Origin: Flavobacterium hydrophilum
GTDB lineage: Bacteria > Bacteroidota > Bacteroidia > Flavobacteriales > Flavobacteriaceae
DNA length: 64,000 nucleotides
Direction of reading: 5' to 3'
Assembly (NCBI RefSeq): GCF_003202405.1
Contig: NZ_QJHL01000001.1
Location: 2,232,001 to 2,296,000, forward strand
The position numbers were made by a program, and so were the translations under genes. Shown piece after piece: positions 47,167 through 56,726 of this stretch; within the stretch, counting starts at the first letter, position 1; each line of letters opens with the position of its first letter. Under the pieces are notes generated by a model that made no database searches, was not told where the DNA came from, and saw only the letters and a list, made by a program, of their open reading frames with translations.

Positions 47167-48351
47167 TTAAGGTTTTTCTGAAAATTTATAAACAGATACT
47201 GTATGATAAACTGTTTTGGGCTCTAATGTTATGGATGGAAAATTTGGTTGATTTGGTGCATCAGGAAAATGTTGTGTCTCTAAAGCAAAAGCTGTTCTGT
47301 AATCATCTTTTGCGCCGGATTTAAATGTATTTTTGCCTTGCATGAAATTACCACTGTAAAACTGAAAACCTGGTTCCTCAGTATAAACATTCATAACAAC
47401 GCCTGATAAATCTCCTGTTATTGAGCCTACATGTGCCATTCCGTTTCGCTTTTTGTTATTTAATACAAAATTATGATCGTATCCGCCTCCGTTTTCCAAT
47501 TGAACATTTTTCGTTTTTATACGCTCTCCAATTGTATGAGGAGTAACAAAGTCGAATGGCGTGCCTGCTACAGCTTCAATTTTACCTGTTGGAATTAAGC
47601 CTTTATCAACCGGAGTATATTCTTTTGCATTAAATTGCACCAGATGATTTAAGATCGTACCGCTTCCTTCTCCGTTCAAATTAAAAAAAGCATGATTGGT
47701 TAAATTCACAATCGTTGTTTTGTCGGTTGTTGCTTCGTATTCCATTTTCACTTCGTTATCAGTGGTCACACTATAAGTAACTTTTACTTTTAAGTTTCCG
47801 GGAAAACCCATTTCCATATCCGGAGAAACATAAGTAAAAACCAAAGTCTGGTCATTAATTTTTTCTGCATTCCAAACTACATCTTCGTATCCTTTCGTCC
47901 CGCCGTGCAAGGCATTTTCACCATTGTTAACCGGAATACTATAATTTTTCCCGTTTAAACTGAATTTTCCCTTTGCAATTCGATTACCAACGCGTCCAAT
48001 AGTAGCACCAAAATATTTCTCAGTTGAATTTTGATAGTCTTTAATGCTTTTAAAACCAACTACAACATCTATAAATTCGTTGTTCTTGTTTTTGACCAGT
48101 AAACTAACCAAACGGCCTCCGTAATTGGTAAAAGCAGCCTGGATATTTTTATTTTTTATCCAGTAAAGATTTACTTCCTTTCCGTCGATTTCTTTTTTGA
48201 AATCAATAGAATCAAGAGTTGCCGGTTTCAAATTCACATTTTCAGTTAGCGATTTGTTGGAGTTGTTGGAATTGTCACTTTGTTTCTTCTGACAAGAAAA
48301 TTGAAAAAACACCCCTAAAAGAAGAACACTGACTAATTGATTTTTTTTCAT
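47167..48351 (-). CDS. galM: Aldose 1-epimerase, lipoprotein form
   Basis: The 394-residue protein starts with a lipoprotein signal (VLLLGVFFQFSCQKK), then the mutarotase fold. Family motifs are NRIAKGKFSLNGKNY, NGENALHGGTKG, NLTNHAFFNLNG and VYTEEPGFQFYSGNFM, which carries the catalytic Glu. It interconverts alpha and beta anomers of released aldoses, here in the periplasm rather than the cytoplasm. It lies between a GH43 (18-base gap) and the GH31 gene, consistent with final sugar processing. Confidence 0.93.
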   Translation of the reverse strand: MKKNQLVSVLLLGVFFQFSCQKKQSDNSNNSNKSLTENVNLKPATLDSIDFKKEIDGKEVNLYWIKNKNIQAAFTNYGGRLVSLLVKNKNNEFIDVVVGFKSIKDYQNSTEKYFGATIGRVGNRIAKGKFSLNGKNYSIPVNNGENALHGGTKGYEDVVWNAEKINDQTLVFTYVSPDMEMGFPGNLKVKVTYSVTTDNEVKMEYEATTDKTTIVNLTNHAFFNLNGEGSGTILNHLVQFNAKEYTPVDKGLIPTGKIEAVAGTPFDFVTPHTIGERIKTKNVQLENGGGYDHNFVLNNKKRNGMAHVGSITGDLSGVVMNVYTEEPGFQFYSGNFMQGKNTFKSGAKDDYRTAFALETQHFPDAPNQPNFPSITLEPKTVYHTVSVYKFSEKP

Positions 48352-48369
48352 CGTTGTATGTTTTATTAC

Positions 48370-49422
48370 TTATTTCATTGCAGGAATAGCTATAGAAACT
48401 CCTTCTGACATTGGCTCACCAATAACAGGGTTTCCATTTTCATCCCATTTGATCTGCTGCATCCTTGGAGATCTTTGTACACCACATCCTTCACCCGGGT
48501 TAGAATTTGCATGGTATAAAATCCAGTCTTCTTTGCCATTTGGTGACTTAAAAAATGAGTTATGTCCCGGAGCATATACTTTTGTTTTATTTGATTGTTC
48601 CAAAATAGGCTTATCTGATTTTACCCATGCCAAAGGATCCAGCAAATTATTTTTTCCTGTAAAAGTTAGTAGTCCTAAACTGTAATTATCCGTCCAGCAA
48701 CCACTTGCCGAAAAAACAATGAATGCTTTATTCTTATGTGTCAGGAACTGAGGTCCCTCATTTACATTTACCTGCGGAGGATTTACATCATCATGCAGCG
48801 CACCATGTAATTCCCAGGGATTTGTTGGACTTGAAATTAGAACTCTGTCGCCGTCAATTTGAGTAGGATTTTTCATTTTGGCGATATAAATATTTTGTTG
48901 TCCATTAGTATCTCCTTCCCAGCCGGACCAAATCATGTATAATTGTTTTTTGTATGTAAAAATATTCCCATCAATAGCCCATTTATCTGTTTGTGCAGCA
49001 ATTTTCCCTTTAAAAACCCATTCCCCTTTCATTGGATCTTTTGAGTCGTTTTCTAAAACATACATTCTGTGTGTATTATTCGAACCATTATCTGCAGCAA
49101 AATATACATACCATTTGCTATTGATAAAATGAAACTCAGGTGCCCAAATTTCAGCAGAATAATCTGTGTTTGCCGGTGCAGTCCAAATGACTTTCTTTTC
49201 AGCATTTTGCAGATCGGCCAAATTTTTGGTTTTTAAAAGAACCAGATGATTTTGCATCGTATGAGTGTAGTAATAATAGCCATTATGATAGGTACTATAC
49301 GGATCTGCTCCGTAATCTAAAAGAGGATTGGTAAATGTTTGCTGTGCAGAAACTGTTTTGCTTACTAAACAAAACAGAATCAGTATTAGTGTTTGTTTGA
49401 ATATTGAATTATTTATTTTCAT
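48370..49422 (-). CDS. GH43 arabinofuranosidase-like enzyme
   Basis: The 350-residue protein has a signal peptide ending SKTVSAQ and one GH43 propeller. YGADPYSTYHNGYYYYTHT provides the base Asp, KWAIDGNIFTY the modulating Asp and NVNEGPQFL the acid Glu. This sequence group resembles exo-acting alpha-L-arabinofuranosidases more than the other three GH43 proteins here. It lacks a T9SS tail, so it is probably periplasmic. It is followed by galM in the same transcript. Confidence 0.9.
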   Translation of the reverse strand: MKINNSIFKQTLILILFCLVSKTVSAQQTFTNPLLDYGADPYSTYHNGYYYYTHTMQNHLVLLKTKNLADLQNAEKKVIWTAPANTDYSAEIWAPEFHFINSKWYVYFAADNGSNNTHRMYVLENDSKDPMKGEWVFKGKIAAQTDKWAIDGNIFTYKKQLYMIWSGWEGDTNGQQNIYIAKMKNPTQIDGDRVLISSPTNPWELHGALHDDVNPPQVNVNEGPQFLTHKNKAFIVFSASGCWTDNYSLGLLTFTGKNNLLDPLAWVKSDKPILEQSNKTKVYAPGHNSFFKSPNGKEDWILYHANSNPGEGCGVQRSPRMQQIKWDENGNPVIGEPMSEGVSIAIPAMK

Positions 49423-49513
49423 TATAATTATTTTTATGAGCAGTTTTGAGGCTTGTAATTATTGTGTTGTTTTATTGATTCTTTCAGATAGATTGTATTA
49501 AAAATCAAATTAC

Positions 49514-49531
49514 CGGGATAAAATAATCCCG
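49514..49531 (-). terminator. Short hairpin between the GH5-like and GH43 genes
   Basis: CGGGAT and ATCCCG form a perfect 6-base stem with an AAAATA loop, followed on the minus strand by GTAATTTGATTTTTAAT. It may cause partial termination inside the operon. Confidence 0.5.
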
Positions 49532-49588
49532 ATAACTTGCATCACATAAACAACTAACCACAGTTTATCTTTAATTTTTTTATGCTTT

Positions 49589-50755
49589 TTATTTAGAATT
49601 TACTTCGGCTGTAATCTTTTTTATAAAATCTGTTTCTGTTTTTTTATATGGAGTTCCATCCGCATTAAATACCTCATGGAACCATACAGGCGGTGCTGAA
49701 GTATATTTTTTTGTCCAGCTGTCCCAGGGAAATTTAGTTTGTGTTTTCCCATCTACTAAGCCCCAGTTCATCATGGCAATTTTATTTTCTTTGGCGATTG
49801 GCAAAAATCCTTCAAAGGTGCTGCCGTTTGGTCTTGCCATGTATTCGGTACATAACAATGGTTTTCCGTAACGCTTCAGCTCATTGATTCTTTTTGTAAA
49901 GTCTGCTGGTTTGTCATAACAGTGAAAAGAAATAACATCTGATTGTTCCAGTTGTAATTTAAAAATAGGTTTCATCTCTTTTTCAGACCAGTCACCTGCC
50001 CAGACTCCTGATGTTAAAGGTTGTGAAGGATTGCTTGAACGTGCCCATTGAAAAGCCTTTTTCAAAAGATTATAAGTTAGTTCTTCTTTATTAGCAGTTT
50101 CTACTTTTACATAAGCAGGCCTGTTCATATTGTCCGGCTCATTCCAGACATCCCAGCCTAAAATTCGATTATCATCCTTAAAGTGCGCTATTGTTTCTTT
50201 AATGTACTTTTCTAAACGGGGAGTTTGTTTTTCATCTAAAAGTGCTTTTTGTCCCGGTGACTGCACCCAACCCGAATTGTGCAAAAATGGCTTAGGAGCT
50301 CTTTGTTTTCCTGATACCGGAAACGGGTCCCAACAAGAATCAAACAAAACGAATAATGTTTTGATATGATGTTTATCAGCGATAGTCAAATATTCATCCA
50401 TTCTTTTATAAAATCCTTCGGCATCATCTTTATGAAGCAAATCATGAAGATAAACGCGCATCACATTCATTCCTATGCTTTCTGCCCAGCCTAATTCCTG
50501 ATCTATTTTTTTAGGATCAAATGTATCTTTCTGCCACATTTCTAACTGGTTAATGGCATTACCGGGTGTGAAATTAGCCCCTACAAGCCACGGCTGTTTT
50601 GCATACCATGTATTAGCTTTCTCTTTTGTCCAGATTGTTCTTTCAGTAACAGAAGTTCCGGTAGGGCTTTGATCGGTTTTAACTTCATTTTTGCTTTTAT
50701 TACAGCTAATTGTGAGTACCGAAAATAAAGCAATAGCTATTAATTTATTTTTCAT
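49589..50755 (-). CDS. GH5-like (clan GH-A) glycosidase lipoprotein
   Basis: The start at 50755 gives a 388-residue protein with a lipoprotein signal ending LTISCNK. The barrel shows IGMNVMRVYLHDLL, the acid/base motif ILGWDVWNEPDN and the nucleophile motif KPLLCTEYMARPNGS, typical of clan GH-A. It most resembles GH5-type proteins often annotated as xylanase or cellulase-like, but the substrate here is unknown and may be a beta-linked part of the glycan. It would be membrane-anchored. It is the second gene of the operon starting at 51652. Confidence 0.85.
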   Translation of the reverse strand: MKNKLIAIALFSVLTISCNKSKNEVKTDQSPTGTSVTERTIWTKEKANTWYAKQPWLVGANFTPGNAINQLEMWQKDTFDPKKIDQELGWAESIGMNVMRVYLHDLLHKDDAEGFYKRMDEYLTIADKHHIKTLFVLFDSCWDPFPVSGKQRAPKPFLHNSGWVQSPGQKALLDEKQTPRLEKYIKETIAHFKDDNRILGWDVWNEPDNMNRPAYVKVETANKEELTYNLLKKAFQWARSSNPSQPLTSGVWAGDWSEKEMKPIFKLQLEQSDVISFHCYDKPADFTKRINELKRYGKPLLCTEYMARPNGSTFEGFLPIAKENKIAMMNWGLVDGKTQTKFPWDSWTKKYTSAPPVWFHEVFNADGTPYKKTETDFIKKITAEVNSK

Positions 50756-50848
50756 TGTAAAAAGGTATTTTGATTTTAAGCTTTGGAAATCCATGATTAA
50801 ATTCCAAAAGCTATAATGTTTAATATGAAAAAGGTATATTTTAAAAAT

Positions 50849-51652
50849 TTATAAATCTTTAGCTGCCTTTTTGATTAAAACCGCCATATACGAATTTATT
50901 TCTCGTGTAGTTAAAGCTTCCTGCCATGCTTTTTGGTCTGCTTCGGAACGCAGGGTATTATAAGTATTAGGACTTCCGTACAGCTGATTAAAGTCTTTAA
51001 ACTTATCCAGAGAAACATGCGAGATTCCACTATTTAAAGCATTTCCTTTGGGAGTTATCACTTTCAGTAAACTCCAGCTGCCAGTTCTCCCTGCATCTAT
51101 TCTATTTTGCCATTCGGGTTTAAAGATTTTTGATTCTGCATTTTCATATTTTGTATAATTATTTGGACTTACTTTCATAAAATTTATTGCCATTACATTT
51201 CCTAAAGACATATTGAATTGTCCTTTTGTCTGGTCAATTTGCTCCATAAAAAATGTTTCAGTCAAATCCCTGCTTTGAAGAGATTCGGTTCTTTTTGATA
51301 CTAAATCTGCTTCAGACATAGTGGGGAATGCTCTTTTGGCAATGGTTAAGAAACTCTCGCCTGGACCGTCCTGAAACATTTTGATTGGGTCATCAAAAAC
51401 CTGAATCGTTACATATTGATTGTTTTGATTCTCACCTCCAGGCTGCAAACGCCAAAGCTGCCATCCTAATATCGCACCGCTTTTAATGCGTTGATCGTGT
51501 ATTTTTTCCCAAAAACTCTCCGTTTCAAGATAGGCTGATTCTTGTGCCGGAGCCACTTTCATAAATTGAACTAATAAATATGTTTTTTTTTGAGCAATCG
51601 CATTACTCACACAAATAAGAGCTGTTAAAAACAGAAGTATTTTTTTCATCAT
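50849..51652 (-). CDS. Secreted duplicated alpha-beta protein of unknown function
   Basis: The 267-residue protein has a signal peptide (MMKKILLFLTALICVSNAIAQ). Two halves resemble each other: TYLLVQFMKVAPAQESAYLE with WQLWRLQPGG (about 24-75), and VMAINFMKVSPNNYTKYENA with WSLLKVITPKG (about 152-205). This looks like a tandem dimeric alpha-beta barrel fold, but I do not recognise a named family. It leads the upstream PUL operon and has the second copy of the conserved 138-base block 206-343 bases upstream. It could bind a ligand or an intermediate; its function is unknown. Confidence 0.75.
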   Translation of the reverse strand: MMKKILLFLTALICVSNAIAQKKTYLLVQFMKVAPAQESAYLETESFWEKIHDQRIKSGAILGWQLWRLQPGGENQNNQYVTIQVFDDPIKMFQDGPGESFLTIAKRAFPTMSEADLVSKRTESLQSRDLTETFFMEQIDQTKGQFNMSLGNVMAINFMKVSPNNYTKYENAESKIFKPEWQNRIDAGRTGSWSLLKVITPKGNALNSGISHVSLDKFKDFNQLYGSPNTYNTLRSEADQKAWQEALTTREINSYMAVLIKKAAKDL

Positions 51653-51857
51653 TACATTTATAACTTTTAATAATTAGTAATTATAATTCGGCACATTATT
51701 ATTTGAATTTCTTTAGCTTTAACAGTGCAACTAAAATCAAAAATGATCCCCATTCGTTTATTATAATTTAAAAGACAACTTTTAAGGATTTCATTTTGTA
51801 TTCGTTAAAATATAATTAATATTGCAAGAGCTCTAAAGATGTTTATTTTGACACCTT

Positions 51858-51995
51858 TTAAAATATTTCAGCTATTTTTTATTAATACTTTAATTTATAT
51901 GCTAAAAAAATATGATTTTTATTTTCGACCAAATTAGGATACGAACTAGATAATTTTAATCCCATTTTGTTTCACAATTGTGTTCAAATGGTGCA
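51858..51995 (-). promoter_or_regulatory. Conserved 138-bp upstream block, copy 2
   Basis: It aligns with 38355-38492 (copy 1 upstream of susC) with only compensating single-base gaps. GACCAAATTAGGATA, ATAATTTTAA and CCCATTTTGTTTCA are conserved. The strand and its distance of 206 bases from the downstream gene are similar to copy 1 (148 bases). It lies in the 446-base gap between the divergent HTCS and the 51652 operon, so it could serve either. The rest of the gap shows no gene. Confidence 0.7.
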
Positions 51996-52098
51996 ATTCA
52001 TCAATAGTAAACCTTGTAAACCTGCATTACAAAACAAAATGAATGCTTATGACACAATTGGAGAAGTTATTTTTATAAAAAATTAATAAAACATTTAC

Positions 52099-55000
52099 AT
52101 GCAAAGATTTTTCAAAATAGGGACACTCGCTTGTCTTATGTTTTTGTCAATTACAGTTTTCAGTCAGGAATATTATTTTAAACATTATAAGGTCGAAAAT
52201 GGTATGTCTAACAATTCTGTTTTAGCCTCGATTCAGGATAAAGATGGATTTTTATGGTTTGGCACCAAAGATGGTCTGAATCGTTTTGACGGATATCATT
52301 TTAAAACATTTCGAAGTGGAGCAAATCCTAAAACATCCTTAGGAATAAACTACATTCAGTCGCTGCATGAATTCAAAAATTATATTTGGGTTGGAACTGA
52401 CAAAGGATTGTATTCTTATGATAAAAAGTTAGAGAAATTTACTTTTTTGAATGAGGCAATAAATAATCGTATTAACGATATTGACAATGATCTGAAAAAT
52501 AACTTATGGTTTATTTCTATTGGAACGCTGGTCAAATATAATGTTGACACAAAAGAGACTACTCTTTTTGACAGAAATTCCTTTTATGCCACTTCTATTA
52601 CCTGTGATAAAAATGGGGTAATCTGGGCATCATCTTATGATGATTTATATCGCTATTCTGAAGCGACTCAAAGTTTCGATAAAATTAATGTACAGTTGCC
52701 TAACAGTACTTTTTCGATTTCAGTCATTTATGCATTAGATGCCAATTCAATTTTGATTGGCACAAGAGATCACGGTATTTACAAATACGATGTGTCAAGT
52801 GGAAAAACATCTCCTTTTATTAACGGTTCCGAAAGACCAATTTTTGTCAGACAATTTAAAAAAAGCAATCAAAATGAAATATGGATTGCAAGCGAATCAG
52901 GTGTTTATATTTATAATTTAAAAAATAAAACGATCCGGAATTTACGTAAAAGTGCGAGTGATCCTTATGCCATTTCAGACAATGCAGCGTATTGCATTAC
53001 GATTGACAAAGAGAATGGTGTCTGGATTGGAACTTATTTTGGCGGCGTAAATTACCACCAAAAACAATACGATCAGTTTAAAAAATATTTTCCGCGCAAA
53101 AGTGAAAATGCAATAGTTGGAAGTGCCGTTCGCGAAATTCACAAAGACAACCAGGGAAATCTTTGGATTGGTACCGAAGATGCCGGAATTAATAAATTCA
53201 ACCTTAAGACGAAGAAATTTGTTAATTTCCAGCCTAACGGAACAAAATCAGGGCTTTCTTTCTATAATATACATGCTGTTTTACCACGAGGAAATAAAGT
53301 CTGGATAGGAACTTTTGAACATGGATTAGATATAATGGATGCCAATACCGGAAACGTTATAAAACATTATGACCTTAATTCAAGTAATTTAAGAAGTAAC
53401 TTTATAATTACGTTTTATGAAACTCCTGAAAAGAAATTATACGTTGTAACCTCATTGGGTATCTATTTATATGATGAGCAAAATGATGATTTCAAAATTT
53501 GTGACGAGTTCTCCCAATCCACTCATTACACCTGTATGTTTAAGGACAGAGAAGGAAATTTATGGGCAGGATCCTATAGAGACGGGCTGTTCTTCTACAA
53601 TTCAAAAACTAAAGAGAAAGCAGTTTACAGACATGATTTAAAAGATGATAAAAGCATTAGTAATGATTTTATCACATCAATCTTTCAGGATCAACAGCAT
53701 AACCTTTGGATAGCAACCGAAAATGGCCTGAATTTATTTGATACCCGAAAAAAACAATTCAAAAAATTTACCACTAAAGAAGGATTTCCAAGCAATGTAA
53801 TTTACTCTATTCTACAGGATGAAAAACAGAATTTATGTATTACCACTTCAAAAGGATTGGTCAAATTTAACTATAAAACAAAAGCAGTAAAAATCTTTAC
53901 TACTGCAAACGGATTGTTGAGCGATCAGTTTAATTACAGCTCGGCTTTTAAGGATTCCAATGGAGATATGTATTTTGGTAACCTAAATGGTATGATTAGT
54001 TTTAATCCTAAAAATTTCAGTACTTATAAATACAATCCTCCCATATTTATTACCGGACTTCAGATAAATAATCAGGATGTTGTGGTAAATGATGACGATT
54101 CTCCGCTGGACGAATCTGTTTCTTTTATTAAAAATATTACTTTAAAAAATCATCAGTCAAATTTTAACATTGATTTTGCTTCGTTAAGCTATACAGCTCC
54201 TGAGCTTACAGAATATTGGTATAAACTGGACGGCATTAGTGATGATTGGGTGTATTTGAATAAAAATAATAAAGTGTTTTTTACAGAACTCCCTTCGGGC
54301 GATTACAAATTCAGGGTTAAATCTCTAAGTGCCGGTGGTATCTGGAGCAAAGAAGCTGTAGTTGGAATTACCATTTTACCGCCATTTTGGGCAAGTACCT
54401 ATGCCTTTATTCTTTATTTTTTAATAATAGCAGGATGCCTTTACTGGCTTTTACGCAGGTATCACAACATGAATGTTAAGGAAAACAATCAAAAAATTGC
54501 AAATCTTAATAACGAAAAAGAAAAGGAAATCTATCATGCAAAAATTGAATTTTTTACCAATGTTGCCCATGAAATACGAACTCCTTTAACTTTAATTAAA
54601 AGTCCCTTAGAAAGCTTGTTAAAAAAATCCTACGAGTCTCCGGAAATTCTGCCCAATTTATCAATAATGGAGAAAAACACCTCCCGCCTACTCAATTTGG
54701 TTAACGAATTGCTTGATTTCAGGAAGACAGAAATGGAAGGAATGGGGCTTACTTTTGTGGAAACAAATATATCAGCATTAGTAAAACAATTACAATCGCA
54801 ATTTACCCCTCTAATTGAAGAAAAAAGCATTCATTTTGAATTAGAACTGGGTGAAAAAAACATTTACGCTTTTGTTGATGAAGAAGCAATTCGAAAAATT
54901 CTGAGCAATTTAATCAGCAATGCTATAAAATATGCAAAAAGCGAAGTATTTATTACATTATTCAGGGATGAAGATTCTTTGGAATTTATCATCAAAAATG

Positions 55001-56049
55001 ATGGGAATTTAATTCCAAAAAACCTTAAAAACAAAATATTTGAACCTTTCTTCAGGATATTAGGCTCTGAAATGCAGACAGGAACCGGAATCGGATTGTC
55101 ACTTGCCCATTCGTTGACTGAATTGCATAACGGAACATTAAAATTGCAATTTTCTGACGACTCCATGAATACTTTTGTTTTAAAGTTGCCACTGCGTCAG
55201 GAAAGTGAGTTTCATCTTTATAAGGATACCTCCGAAACTGCTGTAAAAGAAAGCAATGAAGAATTTGAAAATGAGATTATAGCTAAAAATATTAAAACTC
55301 AAATACTTGTTGTCGAGGATAATGTGGAGCTGCTTAATTTTATGAGTAAAGAATTGGGTAAAGAATATAAAATTTTCAAAGCTGCGAACGGAGAAGAAGC
55401 TTTAAAAGTAATTCACAACGAAACGATACATATTGTGATTAGTGATATTACAATGCCAATAATGGACGGAATCGAGTTGTGCGACCGTATTAAATCTAAC
55501 ATTGAAACGAGTCACATCCCGGTTATTTTATTAACAGCTTTAAGCGCTGTACAATCCAGAATTAAAGGGCTGGAATCAGGTGCCGATGCTTATATTTCGA
55601 AACCATTTTCGATGGATTTTATATTGGCGCAAATTGATAATTTATTGTCCAACAGGCGCCACGTAATGGAATATTATGCAAGTTCTCCTCTATCCCATTT
55701 AAAAACAATAGCCCATAATAAAATCGACGAAGATTTTATTAAAAAACTGGACGAAATTATAGATCAGAATATGGCAGATACTAATTTAAGTGTTGAGTCA
55801 TTGGCCGATATTCTCCACATGAGCCGCTCTACTTTATATCGCAAAATAAAAGACATCTCCAACCTGAGTCCAAACGAACTGATCAACAATGCCCGACTAA
55901 AAAAAGCAGCAGAATTATTGCTTTCCGGCAAATACAAAGTTTATGAAATTGCAGAAATTGTGGGTTATAATTCCCAATCGAGTTTCAGCAGGAATTTTCA
56001 AAAAAGTTTTGGTATGTCGCCTTCGGAGTTTATCAATAATGGCAATTAA
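52099..56049 (+). CDS. Hybrid two-component system regulator (HTCS)
   Basis: The 1316-residue protein combines sensor and regulator. A signal peptide (to about residue 22) is followed by about 14 propeller repeats of the type DGFLWFGTKDGLNRFD, then a Y_Y_Y domain (to about 765) and a membrane helix (YAFILYFLIIAGCLYWLL). The kinase part has NVAHEIRTPLTLI with His824 and NLISNAIKYA and GTGIGLSLAHSL in the ATPase. The receiver has IVISDITMPIMDG with Asp1116, and an AraC-type HTH lies at about 1210-1310. In Bacteroidota such proteins sense a periplasmic oligosaccharide and activate the adjacent PUL. It is divergent from the PUL genes. Confidence 0.97.
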   Translation: MQRFFKIGTLACLMFLSITVFSQEYYFKHYKVENGMSNNSVLASIQDKDGFLWFGTKDGLNRFDGYHFKTFRSGANPKTSLGINYIQSLHEFKNYIWVGTDKGLYSYDKKLEKFTFLNEAINNRINDIDNDLKNNLWFISIGTLVKYNVDTKETTLFDRNSFYATSITCDKNGVIWASSYDDLYRYSEATQSFDKINVQLPNSTFSISVIYALDANSILIGTRDHGIYKYDVSSGKTSPFINGSERPIFVRQFKKSNQNEIWIASESGVYIYNLKNKTIRNLRKSASDPYAISDNAAYCITIDKENGVWIGTYFGGVNYHQKQYDQFKKYFPRKSENAIVGSAVREIHKDNQGNLWIGTEDAGINKFNLKTKKFVNFQPNGTKSGLSFYNIHAVLPRGNKVWIGTFEHGLDIMDANTGNVIKHYDLNSSNLRSNFIITFYETPEKKLYVVTSLGIYLYDEQNDDFKICDEFSQSTHYTCMFKDREGNLWAGSYRDGLFFYNSKTKEKAVYRHDLKDDKSISNDFITSIFQDQQHNLWIATENGLNLFDTRKKQFKKFTTKEGFPSNVIYSILQDEKQNLCITTSKGLVKFNYKTKAVKIFTTANGLLSDQFNYSSAFKDSNGDMYFGNLNGMISFNPKNFSTYKYNPPIFITGLQINNQDVVVNDDDSPLDESVSFIKNITLKNHQSNFNIDFASLSYTAPELTEYWYKLDGISDDWVYLNKNNKVFFTELPSGDYKFRVKSLSAGGIWSKEAVVGITILPPFWASTYAFILYFLIIAGCLYWLLRRYHNMNVKENNQKIANLNNEKEKEIYHAKIEFFTNVAHEIRTPLTLIKSPLESLLKKSYESPEILPNLSIMEKNTSRLLNLVNELLDFRKTEMEGMGLTFVETNISALVKQLQSQFTPLIEEKSIHFELELGEKNIYAFVDEEAIRKILSNLISNAIKYAKSEVFITLFRDEDSLEFIIKNDGNLIPKNLKNKIFEPFFRILGSEMQTGTGIGLSLAHSLTELHNGTLKLQFSDDSMNTFVLKLPLRQESEFHLYKDTSETAVKESNEEFENEIIAKNIKTQILVVEDNVELLNFMSKELGKEYKIFKAANGEEALKVIHNETIHIVISDITMPIMDGIELCDRIKSNIETSHIPVILLTALSAVQSRIKGLESGADAYISKPFSMDFILAQIDNLLSNRRHVMEYYASSPLSHLKTIAHNKIDEDFIKKLDEIIDQNMADTNLSVESLADILHMSRSTLYRKIKDISNLSPNELINNARLKKAAELLLSGKYKVYEIAEIVGYNSQSSFSRNFQKSFGMSPSEFINNGN

Positions 56050-56119
56050 TAAATTATTTTTAAGTCTGACTCAATTTTGTTTCAATTTTATCATTAGATT
56101 TATTAAAAAATCATTCATT

Positions 56120-56647
56120 ATGGAAAACCTGCCTAAAAAAGTCAGAAGCAGAAAACTAAATACAAGAGTCGATTTAACTGCAATGGTTAGCGTTTCATTT
56201 TTACTGATTGTGTTCTTTATGGTTACAACTGAATTGGCCAAACCGAAAATTATGGACTTTGGACATGGGGACAGAGGTTGCGGTCCTGAACCTGGTTGCA
56301 GCAAACCAGATGAAAATCGCATTTTAACTGTGTTACTCGATGATAATGACAAAATGATTACTTACATGGGATTGCTATACTCACCTGTTCAAAAACCTAA
56401 AGAAGTAGAATATGGAAAAGATGGAATACGCAAAGAATTATTAATTATTGATAAAAAAGTTCATCAATACTCTGCCGGAATGGGGAAACCTGAAATAGGT
56501 GTTACAGTAATCATCAAGCCGAGTAAAAAATCTAATTACGGAAATCTGGTTAATATTCTTGATGAAATGAATATTACAGGAATCAATTCTTATGCAATTG
56601 TAGATTATTATACTCCTGAAGAAACAAAATTATTAGCTTCTAAATAA
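56120..56647 (+). CDS. ExbD/TolR-like protein lacking the channel aspartate
   Basis: The start at 56120 is used because family proteins begin shortly before the helix; an in-frame ATG at 55943 would overlap the HTCS gene by 107 bases. The 175-residue protein has RVDLTAMVSVSFLLIVFFMV, matching the ExbD/TolR helix. ExbD and TolR have a conserved proton-pathway Asp in the AMVD position, but here it is Ser24. No exbB is adjacent. It may be a non-energising paralogue. The rest is a periplasmic domain ending VDYYTPEETKLL. It may be co-transcribed with the HTCS gene, 70 bases upstream. Confidence 0.82.
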   Translation: MENLPKKVRSRKLNTRVDLTAMVSVSFLLIVFFMVTTELAKPKIMDFGHGDRGCGPEPGCSKPDENRILTVLLDDNDKMITYMGLLYSPVQKPKEVEYGKDGIRKELLIIDKKVHQYSAGMGKPEIGVTVIIKPSKKSNYGNLVNILDEMNITGINSYAIVDYYTPEETKLLASK

Positions 56648-56687
56648 TAAAACTTCAAGAAGAACTCCTAATAACCAATCATAAAAC

Positions 56688-56715
56688 AAAAGTCCCACAG
56701 TAATGCGGGACTTTT
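56688..56715. terminator. Bidirectional terminator between the ExbD-like and LRR genes
   Basis: AAAGTCCCACA and TGCGGGACTTT pair with one mismatch around GTAA, with A and T runs on either side. It is nearly identical to the rpsA terminator at 59131-59159. Confidence 0.88.
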
Positions 56716-56726
56716 TGCTTAATAGT

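Noticed and set aside
55943-56119. Longer start for the ExbD-like gene overlapping the HTCS gene
   Set aside because: The extra 59 residues are out-of-frame HTCS coding sequence and unlike ExbD; the ATG at 56120 fits the family.
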